DNA from: Lasiosphaeria ovina
Taxonomy: Eukaryota; Ascomycota; Sordariomycetes; Sordariales; Lasiosphaeriaceae
Reading direction: 5' to 3'
Length of the DNA stretch: 64,000 nt
Assembly: GCA_033439765.1 (NCBI GenBank)
Contig: JAULSN010000003.1
Location: 4,898,001 to 4,962,000, forward strand
The position numbers and the translations under genes are program-made. Every line of letters starts with the position of its first letter. The stretch's first letter is position 1. Under the pieces are notes generated by a model. The model was not told the origin of the DNA and made no database searches. It was given only the letters and a program-made list of their open reading frames with translations. Shown piece by piece: positions 9,554 through 19,706 of this stretch.

Positions 9554-12049
9554 ATGGTAGCCCAAGCGCAGCTGACAAGTACTTACTTGCAATACAAGGC
9601 TGAGACAAAACAATTTGTGTCATGGCTTGCCACAGCGGCGAAACAGCATGGCTGGTCTGGGTCTCGTCCAGGCGCGGCTTCAGCTAACCCCACACTCTCA
9701 CCGTCACCCGCACCAACAACAGCCGCGCGAAACACACCACCGCGCTACGAGGTCCCAATCAAGGACTTTATCCCCATGGCCGAGCTCGTCGCGGAAAAAA
9801 CCACGATCAAACTCCCCTCGTCCATGATCAGCATTCTCGGACGCGTCATTCGTCTCCGCGAGACTGTCGCCTATATCGTCCAGCAACAAGGCGTCATCAC
9901 TCCCGAACAGTCCACGGCAAAGACGCACTCGCACTTTGTCGCCGTCCTCAAGCAAGTCCAAGGTGTCTTGTGTTCGCCCGCTCGCAGGCACACGGAATCT
10001 CACGATGAAGGTGTCTCGCTTCACGGTAATAATTCAAGCGCTCGGCAACGTCTCTCTGCAGCCTTTGAGGCCCTTCAAGTCTACGAGCCCTCGCAGTCCT
10101 CCTCGGACGGTCCCGACGTGACACTCCCTTCGCCAGAGTATGATATTGCACAAGACGAAGACAACGAGGCTGAAGAAGGCTGCACGGCATTTGCCGCTCT
10201 TTCGCAGGACGTGCGGGCCCTGAGAGAAGAGGTCAACAAGCTCTGGCGCGTCAACTACTGCGAAAACGTGAACATGTTATCACCCGTGGCGGTTGCAACA
10301 AACACTGCCATTGATCTCGCGCGCGAAATGGAGAAAGAAGTCGCCCCTATCATCGAACGTGCCGGCGGCGTGACCAAGCTGTTCACGGCCCACTACCGCT
10401 CTGCTTGCTTGGCTGACGGTCTGAACCCGAACCGCAGGGCACGCAAGGGCGACGACTTCAACGTCGACGCCTACTCGATCACCAAGCGGTCCATGTACGG
10501 AGCTCACCTCCTGCTCGACCAGTTTCGCCAAGACTGCCTTGAGGCAGGCCCCGACCAGATCCCACCGCTGTATAATGACCAGTGGGGCTGGTACAATCCA
10601 GAAGTAGCCAATCCGGGAGAGGCCGAAGCAAAAACTATATCGACACGCGAGATGTATGACCGAGACCGTGCCGCCTTCTCCGAGGTGCTCTCCGAAGTTT
10701 CCGCCCTCGTCCACAAGCTGAAGTGGAACAATGTCGAAGACGAGCTCACCCGTGGCGTGCGGCTCATCCTCATGGATCCTTCAGCTCCGATTCCGTTCTG
10801 GCTAGTCTTCGCTGCACAAATCTTCATCGACAACCTCGAAATCATGAACGTCTCTCTCGAACAAGTCTATAGCAATGTCACTCAGCTTGGCCGGTGGATC
10901 ACACACCGCATAGACCATCTCATCAAGGAAACGGATGAGAAGCCCCGACCGGCCGGCTGGCCGGCGAAAAAGGATAGCATGCTCCGGAGACTAAGGCAAG
11001 ACGCCCATTTCTTCAACACCCAGGTCATCACGAAGCGGAAACGGAAGTTGCTGCCGTCAATCAAAAGGCCAGAGAGCGTTTTGATGCGTCACAACGCAGT
11101 GTTTGCGGGCGTCTGGGCGCACCATCTTCTGACACTGATGCACACGACGGGCATCGAGTTCGCCAACGCCTGGGGCGCCGTCTTTGCCACGACGCAGCTG
11201 TACTATGCCGTTCTGTTAGGGCTCCCCAAACCATTCAAGTGGGCTGACTTGCTGCTCATGCAGGAAATGCAAGAGATGCAAGATCCAAAGCGGTTCTGGG
11301 TTGGCCGGCGGCCGCGCGGGGTTGACGAGCTGTGGAAGCAGTGGCGTCTCTGCCGGGGTGCCTTACTCGCGGACGTGATACGGTCGGACCGCGGCGGCGG
11401 CAGGGGCGTCGGCTTTCCCACGGATCCTCCAGTCCTCGCCAGCGACTCGCGGCGGCAGCCGCGCAGGGAACTTGCGACGGTAGCCCCGGCGTCCCTCATG
11501 CTCCGGGCCCGACTAGGCGGCGGAGGCGCGGGCGCTGCCCCTGCTCGTGTCGACATGACCATGGAGGACGTGCGCAAAATCGTCGGCGAAGGCAAGAGCC
11601 GCCGGGCGCAAGGGCTTTCGGACCACCACGCACTATCGCCAGCGAAGCTGATCGAGGCCCTAGCATTTACGCTGGACGACGAGGCGGTAGAGATTCACTT
11701 TGACTACTTCATTTTACATTTCCAGTGCTGGACGATGCTCAACAGCTTCAACGAGATTGCGCACCCGCTGTTCACGACCATATTCAACACACCCGACTAT
11801 ATTGAGACCGAGATCCAACTGCCCGAGTTAGTCGGCCTCATATTCCAGGCGGCGGCGGATATGGTGCCGGGGATGCCACGGGAGCAAAGATTTGCCCTCA
11901 TCACCTTGGCGGCAAAAGAAATGCAAATTATAGTCAGAGACGAGCTGGGATCCATGATGGCGGATGAGTTGGAGAAGCTGGGGTTCGATGTAGATGCTGA
12001 GGAAGGGATTGATGAAGACGTTGCCTGGGCCGCCTTCCTGGGGAGATAG
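9554..12049 (+). CDS. DUF6604-type protein, large and intronless
   Basis: Single exon, 831 aa, ATG at 9554 with A at -3. Near the N-terminus, STYLQYKAETKQFVSWLATA fits the fungal DUF6604 pattern (Tyr-x2-Tyr-Lys-x2-Thr-x2-Phe-x2-Trp-Leu). A charged Asp/Glu-rich linker (residues 190-220) and a large helical region follow, including LLDQFRQDCLEAG, a basic KRKRKLLPSIKR stretch and a Gly/Arg-rich linker around residues 615-665. No P-loop or catalytic motif is seen. DUF6604 proteins are common, rapidly evolving fungal proteins, sometimes with ankyrin or NLR-like domains. Their function is not established. The C-terminus is acidic (EEGIDEDVAWAAFLGR). Confidence 0.8.
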   Translation: MVAQAQLTSTYLQYKAETKQFVSWLATAAKQHGWSGSRPGAASANPTLSPSPAPTTAARNTPPRYEVPIKDFIPMAELVAEKTTIKLPSSMISILGRVIRLRETVAYIVQQQGVITPEQSTAKTHSHFVAVLKQVQGVLCSPARRHTESHDEGVSLHGNNSSARQRLSAAFEALQVYEPSQSSSDGPDVTLPSPEYDIAQDEDNEAEEGCTAFAALSQDVRALREEVNKLWRVNYCENVNMLSPVAVATNTAIDLAREMEKEVAPIIERAGGVTKLFTAHYRSACLADGLNPNRRARKGDDFNVDAYSITKRSMYGAHLLLDQFRQDCLEAGPDQIPPLYNDQWGWYNPEVANPGEAEAKTISTREMYDRDRAAFSEVLSEVSALVHKLKWNNVEDELTRGVRLILMDPSAPIPFWLVFAAQIFIDNLEIMNVSLEQVYSNVTQLGRWITHRIDHLIKETDEKPRPAGWPAKKDSMLRRLRQDAHFFNTQVITKRKRKLLPSIKRPESVLMRHNAVFAGVWAHHLLTLMHTTGIEFANAWGAVFATTQLYYAVLLGLPKPFKWADLLLMQEMQEMQDPKRFWVGRRPRGVDELWKQWRLCRGALLADVIRSDRGGGRGVGFPTDPPVLASDSRRQPRRELATVAPASLMLRARLGGGGAGAAPARVDMTMEDVRKIVGEGKSRRAQGLSDHHALSPAKLIEALAFTLDDEAVEIHFDYFILHFQCWTMLNSFNEIAHPLFTTIFNTPDYIETEIQLPELVGLIFQAAADMVPGMPREQRFALITLAAKEMQIIVRDELGSMMADELEKLGFDVDAEEGIDEDVAWAAFLGR

Positions 12050-12696
12050 TTAAAGATCTTGGGGTTTCCAATGCCGAATCTAATGGATGGAAATATCATA
12101 TATGTGTCTAGATATGAGGACGTGCCGTGACTACTCTTACAATACAGAATTAATTAGCATGGCCGTGGGCCTTCAACAGTAAGGCGTCTGCTCTTGGCCC
12201 CAGAAAACCACGCCATACCTGACCGCCGAAAGGCATTCAGCCACGTAGTAAAGCCATATTTACATTTTTCTACCGCCATAGGAGCGGTCGACTAAGCGTA
12301 CGCTTTTCTCTTCTAGGCCTAAAAGCTTGTATTAGTTCTAGGTGATTCTGCATATAATGAGTCGATACGGTATCTCATGAGTTACAGCGACCGATCAAAT
12401 TAGATTATAAAAATCAGAATTGACGAGACTGAAATAGCTGCATACGATTGGTCTGACTCCGCCACTGGCACAGGAGTGAATGCCTGGCGGGAGAGTTGCC
12501 TAACTGGTTGCCTTGCTGATATCGGGTGTTCGTTCCTCCGCGCCGATAATCAATCAATCCCAAACCCCGCCTCTCATGAAAGTGTTCACGAGTTAGATCA
12601 CTGGCTATGCCACTGTTCAATTCAGTAACGGCTCTGGAAGCTGCATATGAATCTTGTTCTTGAATAATTATCAAATCCCGGCCCAAAATCCCACGA
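12050..12696. other. Intergenic region, no gene seen
   Basis: AT-rich spacer between two plus-strand genes. The minus-strand frame 12414-12788 overlaps the F-box gene start and has no family resemblance. Confidence 0.4.
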
Positions 12697-13659
12697 ATGG
12701 AGTTAATGAACCTGCCCCCAGAGCTTCTGCTCCAGGTCTTTGGCCACGTTGGCGCCAAGTCCTTCCGACAGGATCTGGGCCGTCTCACAGTGTCGAGGCA
12801 CTGGTACAGCTATGCCTGGCCGGTTCTCGTCGGCGACATTCGGCTGACGGCGACGTCGCTCCTCCAGTTCACTGCCGACGAGACCCTTGACCTTTTCTTG
12901 CAGCGCCAGCCGCACATTGCCACGCTCGAGCTGAACCTGACACGGAACCAAGACTGGACTCTGCGCATGCTCCGCAAACTCGGGCCCGCCGTCGAGCGTC
13001 TCGCCACCGTGCTGCACTGGTGCGCCGGCCTGCGGACCCTGACGGTAAGATTGCGCCGCCGCACGCTCGGGGTCCGCGGCAAGGCGCTCGTCGTGCCGCC
13101 GCTCGCCGACTTGCTGTCGTTCCGCCACCTGACCAGCCTCGACTTCGACGCGGTCGGCTTCGCCACCAGCCACGACCAGGCGCACGCCAGCCCCGGCCCG
13201 CACGCGTGCGCGCTGCTCAACGGCCTGCTGCTGACCTCGCTGCGCCGCCTGCGCTGCCGCCTCGACCGCGTGTGCGACGCGCTGCTGGTCCAGCCCTGGG
13301 ACGACGCCCCGACGCTCGACACCCTCGAGGAGCTCGTCGTCAACCTGCGCCTCCACGACGTCGCCACCGCGCCCGGCCGGCACCCGGGCTACCGCCAGGC
13401 TCCCGAAAGCGACCAGTGGTCGGACTCGTCCGGGTCGTGCTACCCGCACCAAGACACCTCGACCCTGCGTGCCATCCTCGCGAGCCAGGCGTCCGCGCTC
13501 GCCGCCCGCATGGCCCGTCCCCGCGTCCTTCTTCTCGTCGCCGAGATCCCCTTTTACGGGCTGTGGGTGTTTAATGCCCTCACGGGCGACGAGCGCCGGC
13601 GGCGCCACCCCGGCTACGGTGACGTGCCGTGGGACGACGAGATCTTTGCCCAGAGCTGA
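12697..13659 (+). CDS. F-box protein with leucine-rich region
   Basis: Single exon, 320 aa. Residues 1-45 (MELMNLPPELLLQVFGHVG, then LTVSRHWYSYAWPVL) form an F-box, the motif that binds Skp1 in SCF ubiquitin ligases. The rest has irregular Leu-rich segments (IATLELNLTRN, LRTLTVRLRRR, HLTSLDFDAVGF, SLRRLRCRLDR, TLEELVVNLRL) resembling degenerate leucine-rich repeats, which would recognise substrate. The body is very GC-rich, producing long antisense frames that I ignore. The start is the first ATG, directly before the F-box. Substrate unknown. It is unrelated in sequence to the F-box pseudogene at 31-33 kb beyond the motif. Confidence 0.8.
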   Translation: MELMNLPPELLLQVFGHVGAKSFRQDLGRLTVSRHWYSYAWPVLVGDIRLTATSLLQFTADETLDLFLQRQPHIATLELNLTRNQDWTLRMLRKLGPAVERLATVLHWCAGLRTLTVRLRRRTLGVRGKALVVPPLADLLSFRHLTSLDFDAVGFATSHDQAHASPGPHACALLNGLLLTSLRRLRCRLDRVCDALLVQPWDDAPTLDTLEELVVNLRLHDVATAPGRHPGYRQAPESDQWSDSSGSCYPHQDTSTLRAILASQASALAARMARPRVLLLVAEIPFYGLWVFNALTGDERRRRHPGYGDVPWDDEIFAQS

Positions 13660-14113
13660 AGTATGTATTGTACGGGTGGAAGCATTGAGATACTCTTGGA
13701 TGATATTACACGACGATTCGATGGGAGGAAATATTGGACACTGCCGTGGGGAGACGACAAAATATCTCCCTTTGCATTCATTAGGTAACTTTTCATCATG
13801 GAATAAATATGTACCTGCCTGGGGACGAGTTGGTGGCGAGAGAGAATGTAATTAGCACGCATACGTGAGGGAGGAAGACCAGGGAGAGGAGAGGCAGTGC
13901 TTGACGTTTAGGGTTTCATCCTGAGAGCGCTAGGCTATCGAGGCTACAGGGAATTAACAGACTGTCTGTTCAAGACTGTCCGACTGGTCATCCTAAAGTA
14001 CATGGAACAGACGCACCCGAGCCACAAAATTTCCACCAACTCCTTGGTGAACTATTTCCAAACCCGTCAAGCCCAAGTCCCCTATCCACGACGCCAGCTA
14101 TCGACCCATCCAA
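13660..14113. other. Convergent intergenic region
   Basis: Lies between the 3' ends of the F-box gene and the glutathione S-transferase gene, and should hold both 3' UTRs and terminators. Nothing else seen. Confidence 0.4.
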
Positions 14114-14806
14114 TCAGTGGCCCGGCACCTGCTTGGTCGACCAGCCGTAGGCGACGCCAGGACGCGCAGTGAGGCGCGCGAGCCAGTCCTTGACGACGGG
14201 GAACTCGTCGGCGTCGAACCCCTGGCCCTCGACGGTGGTGGGGCCGATGAGCTGCCACGAGACGAACGCGATGTCGGCGTACGAGGCCTTGTTGCCGACG
14301 AGCCACGGGCCGTCGCCGCCCTTGCCCTCATTCTCAGCCTTCTGCTTGGTCAGCCACGTCTCGAGCACGCCGGTCACGCGGCGCATCTCGGCGACGTAGC
14401 GCGCGACGGCGCTGGGCAGGCGCTCAGAATGATATTTGTGGAACCACGTGGCTTGCCCGTAGTACGGCGCCTGGCCCGACGCCTGGAACAGCAGCCACTG
14501 GTGCGCGTGGTGGTGCTCGGGCGTGCCCGGCGCGAAGCTGATTTTCTGGGATTTGTCGTAGGTTTCGATGAGATACAAAATGATGGCGGCTGACTCCCAG
14601 AGTGTGATGCCCGTGTTGGGGTCGTGCATCGCCGGGATCCGCCCGTTGGGGTTGATCGCCAGGTACGCCGGCTGCTTGACCTCGGAGAAGTCGACGAACT
14701 GCAGCTCGTGCGGCAGGTCGAGTTCGCCCAGGATCATGGCGACTTTGGGCGGATTCGGGCCGCCCTTGCCCCAGATGTGGATCGGCTTGAGGTCGGTGCG
14801 GGACAT
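14114..14806 (-). CDS. Glutathione S-transferase, Ure2/GstA-like
   Basis: Single exon, 230 aa. The N-terminal thioredoxin-fold domain has PNPPKVAMILGELDL, INPNGRIPAMHDPNTG (with the cis-Pro segment) and LWESAAIILYLIETYDK (the Glu-Ser pair that contacts glutathione). The C-terminal helical domain has HQWLLFQASGQAPYYGQ and SYADIAFVSWQ. Length and motifs match the fungal Ure2-like GST class. Expected role: conjugation of glutathione to electrophiles, or peroxide reduction, in the cytosol. The catalytic residue in this class is not a simple conserved Tyr/Ser, so activity cannot be read off. The gene reads leftwards with a 20-base poly-C run eight bases before ATG on the coding strand, which is odd (see findings). 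Confidence 0.9.
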   Translation of the reverse strand: MSRTDLKPIHIWGKGGPNPPKVAMILGELDLPHELQFVDFSEVKQPAYLAINPNGRIPAMHDPNTGITLWESAAIILYLIETYDKSQKISFAPGTPEHHHAHQWLLFQASGQAPYYGQATWFHKYHSERLPSAVARYVAEMRRVTGVLETWLTKQKAENEGKGGDGPWLVGNKASYADIAFVSWQLIGPTTVEGQGFDADEFPVVKDWLARLTARPGVAYGWSTKQVPGH

Positions 14807-14813
14807 GCTGGCT

Positions 14814-14833
14814 GGGGGGGGGGGGGGGGGGGG
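14814..14833. repeat. 20-base poly-G (poly-C on the GST coding strand)
   Basis: Uninterrupted homopolymer of 20 G on the plus strand, seven bases from the GST start codon. On the transcript it would be a C20 run at the end of the 5' leader. Confidence 0.9.
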
Positions 14834-14952
14834 AGTGGGTGTGTTTGGAGTGTGGTGGTCTGTAGGAAGAGAAGTGTGAGAGATAATGTCGATGGCTCTG
14901 GAGGTGATGATGGGAGGGAATATATGTTGCCAAACACGAGCGAGGAGTGGCC

Positions 14953-14958
14953 TTTATA
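14953..14958 (-). promoter_or_regulatory. TATA box candidate of the GST gene
   Basis: TATAAA on the minus strand, about 147 bases before the GST ATG, a usual distance for a fungal TATA box. Seen by eye only. Confidence 0.4.
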
Positions 14959-16796
14959 GCGCTACGGCGAAGGTTGTGATTCTTCGGTGAATGTCGATCA
15001 GGAGGTGCCGTCCCCATTCACACATCGCGTATTCAAGCATCGATCGCAAGTAGACGTGCCTTGTCGGTGCATCGGGACTGGAACCGCCGAACAGCTCGGC
15101 AGAGGCATTGGACAGCTTAATAATGCGTCATGGCGTGTTGAGACTAACCGAGCGGGTCAGTCAAGGCCAGTCAGGAAAAGGGGGTTGTGCGCCGAGGCGA
15201 CTTCATCGACACAAGCGGCGGTACAGCCGGTGGGAGAAGGGCTGCTCGGTCCCGCCCCCGCTGCCGAGTGGCGCTGACTCTGGGGCATTAAAAATGTTGG
15301 CGGCTGGGTGGAGGCGGTTGTGGAATCAAAGAGGTCGGCACGGCGCCAGGCGGCGCCGACGCGCCACCCCGCTTGCGCCAAGGCTACTGCGTTCCAGCCG
15401 TTTGCTCCGCCGTGTCGGCGATGTTTAGCCGTCGCGGCGTGGGAACGTCATAAATACCGGCCAAGCGTGAATAAATCGCGGAAGATATTCAGAAAAACAC
15501 ATAATTAATTATCTTGTTATGCTCGCTATAAAAGTCTTCGATATTGCAACTGAATTGTATCACATGGCTGCATTTGTATAACCGAATCTGAAATGGCCGG
15601 TAAGTTGGTGAGTAATTAGTAGCTGAGTTTTGAAGTCTGCGACCACGGCGTCTTCGGTCTAAATACCCGCTCTGGTTCACGGACGCAGGGGGGACTACGA
15701 AGGTGCCGCTAATTAGATGCACGTTGGGCTTGCGTATTGTTCAGCCACAGACAGCACTTGAACCCAAGAAATCATAGTCTCAATAAATCCGGCTTCTGCC
15801 TTCCTTGGGGCTGGCCAGGACCTCTGATTCTTGATCATGTATTGATTTGCTACGTGGGGGAGACTGGGCTCGATACAGGATACAGTCATTATCCCAGTTG
15901 ACGGTACAGAACAGTACCTCTTCAAAATGTGGGCATTTCCCGGACCTTTCCAGTGGGGGCTGTGGAAGTTTTAGAACGGCCCTTTTCAGCTGTAAGAGAA
16001 TGATTCCTGGTCGCCTATCGCAGGAAGAGTAGCGAGATTGTCAATGAAAGTTCCAAGCAAGGTAGGGCGCCAGTCAGCGTTGCGAAATGTTTCTTGCACC
16101 CGCCCGCGAGCTTGCCTTCTTGTCTCCCCAGCTCGTAAAGTCATCACAGAATCATCAATGGCCAAGCCTGCCCCAGCCAAACATATCAGAAGGCATACGA
16201 CAATATCGTCTCTCTCCTATCATTACAGTCCTGACGAGGTCGAGCGAGATTTGCCTTGCTTTCTCAATGTCTCTGACGCGCTAATACTGATACGGACAAC
16301 GACACCTTGCCCAGGCCCATTTGAATTTGAATACAAGAATTCTCGCCTAAGCCAATCCATTACACATCACTCGTGGAAACAGTGGTCGTCTCATTTTTCA
16401 CACCCTGCCGCTCGGCTTTCGGCGTTCAAAACATCACGGCGCGGAGTATTGAGACTGTACGCGAGACTGCAAGTCGACTGAACACCAAATCGCCAAATAT
16501 CTTGGTCACTTCGACTGCAAAGTCAATTCAAAAGTTTCCTTCTCCTGGAGAAGATGCTTTACCTAGGCTAGGCATCGTTACGCACCAGACAGCTAGCCAC
16601 GATTAACCATTGTTGTCAAAGGGTGGCGTCCAGTTGTTGGCTGGAAACAACATTTTTCATTCTGCCGTCGGGCCAGCAGGTCAGCGGGCAAAAAAAGAAG
16701 AACAAAAAAAACACATGTCAGCTTGGCTATCCGTCCGCACGATGGACGCAGGCTTAGAAATATGACCTGCCACCGTGCCGACGCAGCCGCGGTAGA

Positions 16797-17207
16797 CTGA
16801 CTGGCCCGGGCAACTGGCTTTGGTGCTAGTCAAAATGGAGGAGAAGTTGCCGGCGTTGCTATGGGTGGCAGGAAGATAGAGAAGAAAGGCCGCTTTCCAC
16901 CTATGCCAATGAGGCCAGTATGATGCCCCTGGGTCTGCCGCCAACGAACCAACTGGCAGGCTCGGGGACTGGCCGCACCACCCCCACTGGGTGAGGTGGA
17001 AAGCCTTTATGTCTTCTGGCACGGGGCAGCATCCATAGCAACGTTGGCAGGCATCGTCGGGGGGCACTGTCTGCGTGGTGGAAAGGCCGCGGCGGCACCA
17101 GCCGCGGCATTTCCAGTGTGACTTCCACCACACGCACGGTGCCCTGCCGACGCCGCTCTCCCACCGTCGGCAGCGGCAGCCGGTTGGCTGACTGGCCCGG
17201 GCAACTG
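16797..17207. repeat. Two copies of a GC-rich block around CTGACTGGCCCGGGCAACTG
   Basis: The 20-mer CTGACTGGCCCGGGCAACTG occurs at 16797 and 17188, about 390 bases apart. Sequence before each copy is also alike (GC-rich, with ACCGT and GGCAGC or GCAGCCGCGG words), so this looks like an old duplicated block. No coding function is apparent. Confidence 0.6.
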
Positions 17208-17461
17208 ACCTGCGTAGAAGTCGAGCTGCCGCCGGATGGCCTCCGTCTGGCCTTGGACGGAAGCCCCGACCAGCAAAATGTCTGCCAAGTTATGCTTGGG
17301 GTGTTCCGTCCAGGGTCAGACAGAGAGCCTCCGGCGAGTGGCAGGCCGGCTTGGGTCGGGACTCTCAACCAAGAAGAATGTAGCATATTCACTACCTATG
17401 CTGTTCAATTATGATTGGGTATCTCCAAATGTGAAGTGTTCGTGTGCCTGCGGTACGTTTT

Positions 17462-17605
17462 CTGCGGGACCCGGGTAACTGGCTCGCAACTGACATTCGG
17501 CTGCAGGGCCCGGGTAACTCGCATTTAATTTGTAGGTTCAAAGTTGACTGCAGGACCCGAGTAGCATAGCTAGCCTACCTACATGCGGACTGCGGGACCT
17601 GGGTA
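17462..17605. repeat. Four direct copies of CTGCRGGRCCYGRGTA
   Basis: Copies start at 17462, 17501, 17548 and 17590, spaced 39-47 bases. Each has the core CTGC-A/G-GG-A/G-CC-C/T-G-A/G-GTA. The first two continue into ACT. The core shares CCCGGGYAACT with the block copies at 16.8 and 17.2 kb. Confidence 0.7.
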
Positions 17606-18012
17606 TTGAGCTTTGTATATGTAGTGGAAACAAATCAAGCACCAACCACCATTTGCCAGGTCTGCGCGTTGGCCTCTTGCCCGTGCATGAAGCAACGCCG
17701 AATTATTTGTCCTACGTTGCGTAGTACGCAGCTCAATTGAGAAGATCTCACAGGCGGAGTTCCGCACACGGGCTAACGCCTAAGGCCGGAGTTCGCGATT
17801 TGGAGCTGCTAAATTCCGAGCCCGGTTGGCAGTTCGCGGCCAACGAACCAAGATCCGAGAGACGGCCGAATGCAGTAACTGGACCCTTCCCTGTCGTTGA
17901 CTTCATCTTGCCAAGACAGTGCGTATTCGTGTCGCGATGCCACTTATCTCCGTGGGATTTGTCTTCCATTCACCTCGCCGCCAAATGTCGCGTTCGAAGA
18001 AGGATAGCCGCA

Positions 18013-18018
18013 TATAAA
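18013..18018 (+). promoter_or_regulatory. TATA box candidate of the dehydrogenase gene
   Basis: TATAAA in CGCATATAAACGC, 125 bases before the ATG at 18143, followed by CT-rich leader sequence. Confidence 0.45.
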
Positions 18019-18142
18019 CGCTACACTTCAACTTCCTGCCATTGTGCCAAGCTGCAGCAATCTCACTCAGCTTTGCGCTTCATCAAGTTAGTCAGTACGT
18101 CACCAACAACAACAACCCCTTTCAAGCAGAGCCGACACGAAA

Positions 18143-19172
18143 ATGGCCTCCCCGTACAAGAAAGTCCTCATCATCGGCGCCACGAGCGGCATCGGGCTCG
18201 AGCTGGCCGAGCACCTCGTCAGAGACGGCGCGGTGGTGATCGCGGCGGGCCGGCGACGGGACCGCCTCGACGCCTTTGTGTCCAAGCACGGCGCGGGCAA
18301 AGCCTTTGGAGAGGTCCTCGACCTCGCCGACATCAATAGCCTCCCCTCGTTTGTGCAGAGGTAAATACACCGTTCTCTGCAACCCTCCCCTGTTCCCCTA
18401 AATAATCGACGCTGATTAACGCCCGATCCAGCATCACCGAGACGCACCCCGACCTCGACTGCGCCGTCTTCAACGCTGGCGTGCAGAACATCATGGACTT
18501 TACCCGGCCGCACACGGTCGACCTGGCCAAGATCCAGCGCGAGGTCACGGTTAACTACATCAGCATAGTGGCGCTGACGCACGGCTTCCTACCCTTCTTC
18601 CAGGCGAAGGCCGCGCGGGGGGAGACGGTCGCGATTGTATAGTATGTTGTCTCCAAGCTCCTTTTTTGGATTCGCAACTGACATGGCGACGAAAACAGCA
18701 CAAGCACGTCGCTCATCGCCGTGCCGTACCCGCCCGCCATCAACTACTGCGCGTCCAAGGCCGCGCTGCGCTCGTTCGTGCTCAGCGTGCGCGAGCAGCT
18801 GAAGCGGCGCGTCACGGAGGACAGCCCGCGCGCGGTCAAGCTGGTCGAGATCATCACGCCGCTGGTGCAGAGTGCGTCCCATCTTTCCCCATCCACAGCA
18901 GAAAGTAAAGAGTACAAACAGCTGACCACTCCTGACACACAGCCGACCTGCACGCGGGCCAGCCCGGCTGGGCGCCCGACTTCAACCCGGGCATGCCCGT
19001 GGCGCCGTTCGTCGACGCCGTCGTGGCGGGCCTCGCGGCCGGCGACGAAATCATCGCCGTTGGCCCGGCGCAGGCCATCTACGACGAGTTCGAGGCCGAG
19101 AGGGGCCGGCGTGTCCGCCCGCACTGGGACATGATACGGGGGCATTTGGGGGGCGCGCACCAGTTTGCCTAG
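18143..19172 (+). CDS. Short-chain dehydrogenase/reductase
   Basis: Four exons: 18143..18360, 18432..18641, 18699..18871, 18943..19172. All introns (71, 57, 71 bp) are GT-AG and phases agree. 276 aa. The Rossmann start is KKVLIIGATSGIGLELAEHL with the TGxxxGIG-type loop. AAGRRRDRLDAF follows, with Arg after strand 2 suggesting NADP. FNAGVQN is the NAG motif. The catalytic set is Ser in TSTSLIA and YCASK (YxxxK). Length is typical of classical SDRs. Substrate not predictable. The best fit by appearance is the DltE/YdfG-like group of fungal SDRs that reduce or oxidise small hydroxy-acids or aldehydes. The C-terminus (EFEAERGRRVRPHWDMIRG) is intact. Confidence 0.9.
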
Positions 19173-19706
19173 ACAGGAAAGGGAGATTGGGGTCGGTCAC
19201 ACAACTATGCTGCTATATTGCGGCACGTTCTGGATAGGATTTACTCTTGCAAGCAGTGGCCATCCACAATAAACATCTGAGCATCTCGCTGCCATCTCTG
19301 TGGCCACCCGGTGCATCCTCGGATCCACCACTCAGGCACTTGGTACTTTGTGCCCTTACAGGGGGTTAGGGTTCCTAGACGCTGTCTGCTGTCACACCCA
19401 GCTCAGAGGCTGACAGCTGCTGCCTCTTCGCGACTTTGAGATCGTCCACGTGCACGTCCCGCCAACCTATCGATCAGGCTGCATACCCCCGCCCATCACC
19501 ACGACATGTCTTCTGGCGTCCTGCCCCAAGCCTGGGGTGAAGATGAGATCATCATATGGGACATGCAGCACCTCGACAATCGCGCTTAGCAGAACCAAGG
19601 CTTTGACAGGATCCGGGTGGCTTGTAGGCAGCCTGTAACATTACCTAAATGATCACCTCGACTATACGGCGACATACCTGCATCGACACCTTGCTGTGTC
19701 ATCCAG
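19173..19706. other. Intergenic region, no gene seen
   Basis: Holds the 3' UTR of the dehydrogenase and the upstream region of the HET gene. Nothing else recognised. Confidence 0.4.

Larger units (their letters stand above)
14959..18012. other. 3-kb gene-free stretch with dispersed GC-rich repeats
   Basis: No supported gene. Frames here on both strands are short and overlapping. The interval 16680-17610 carries repeated GC-rich motifs (annotated separately). 15480-15720 is AT-rich. Confidence 0.4.

Noticed and set aside
12703..13608. Long minus-strand frame (301 residues) antisense to the F-box gene
   Set aside because: Arg/Ala/Gly-rich translation is the mirror of a GC-rich gene; the plus frame has a clear F-box.
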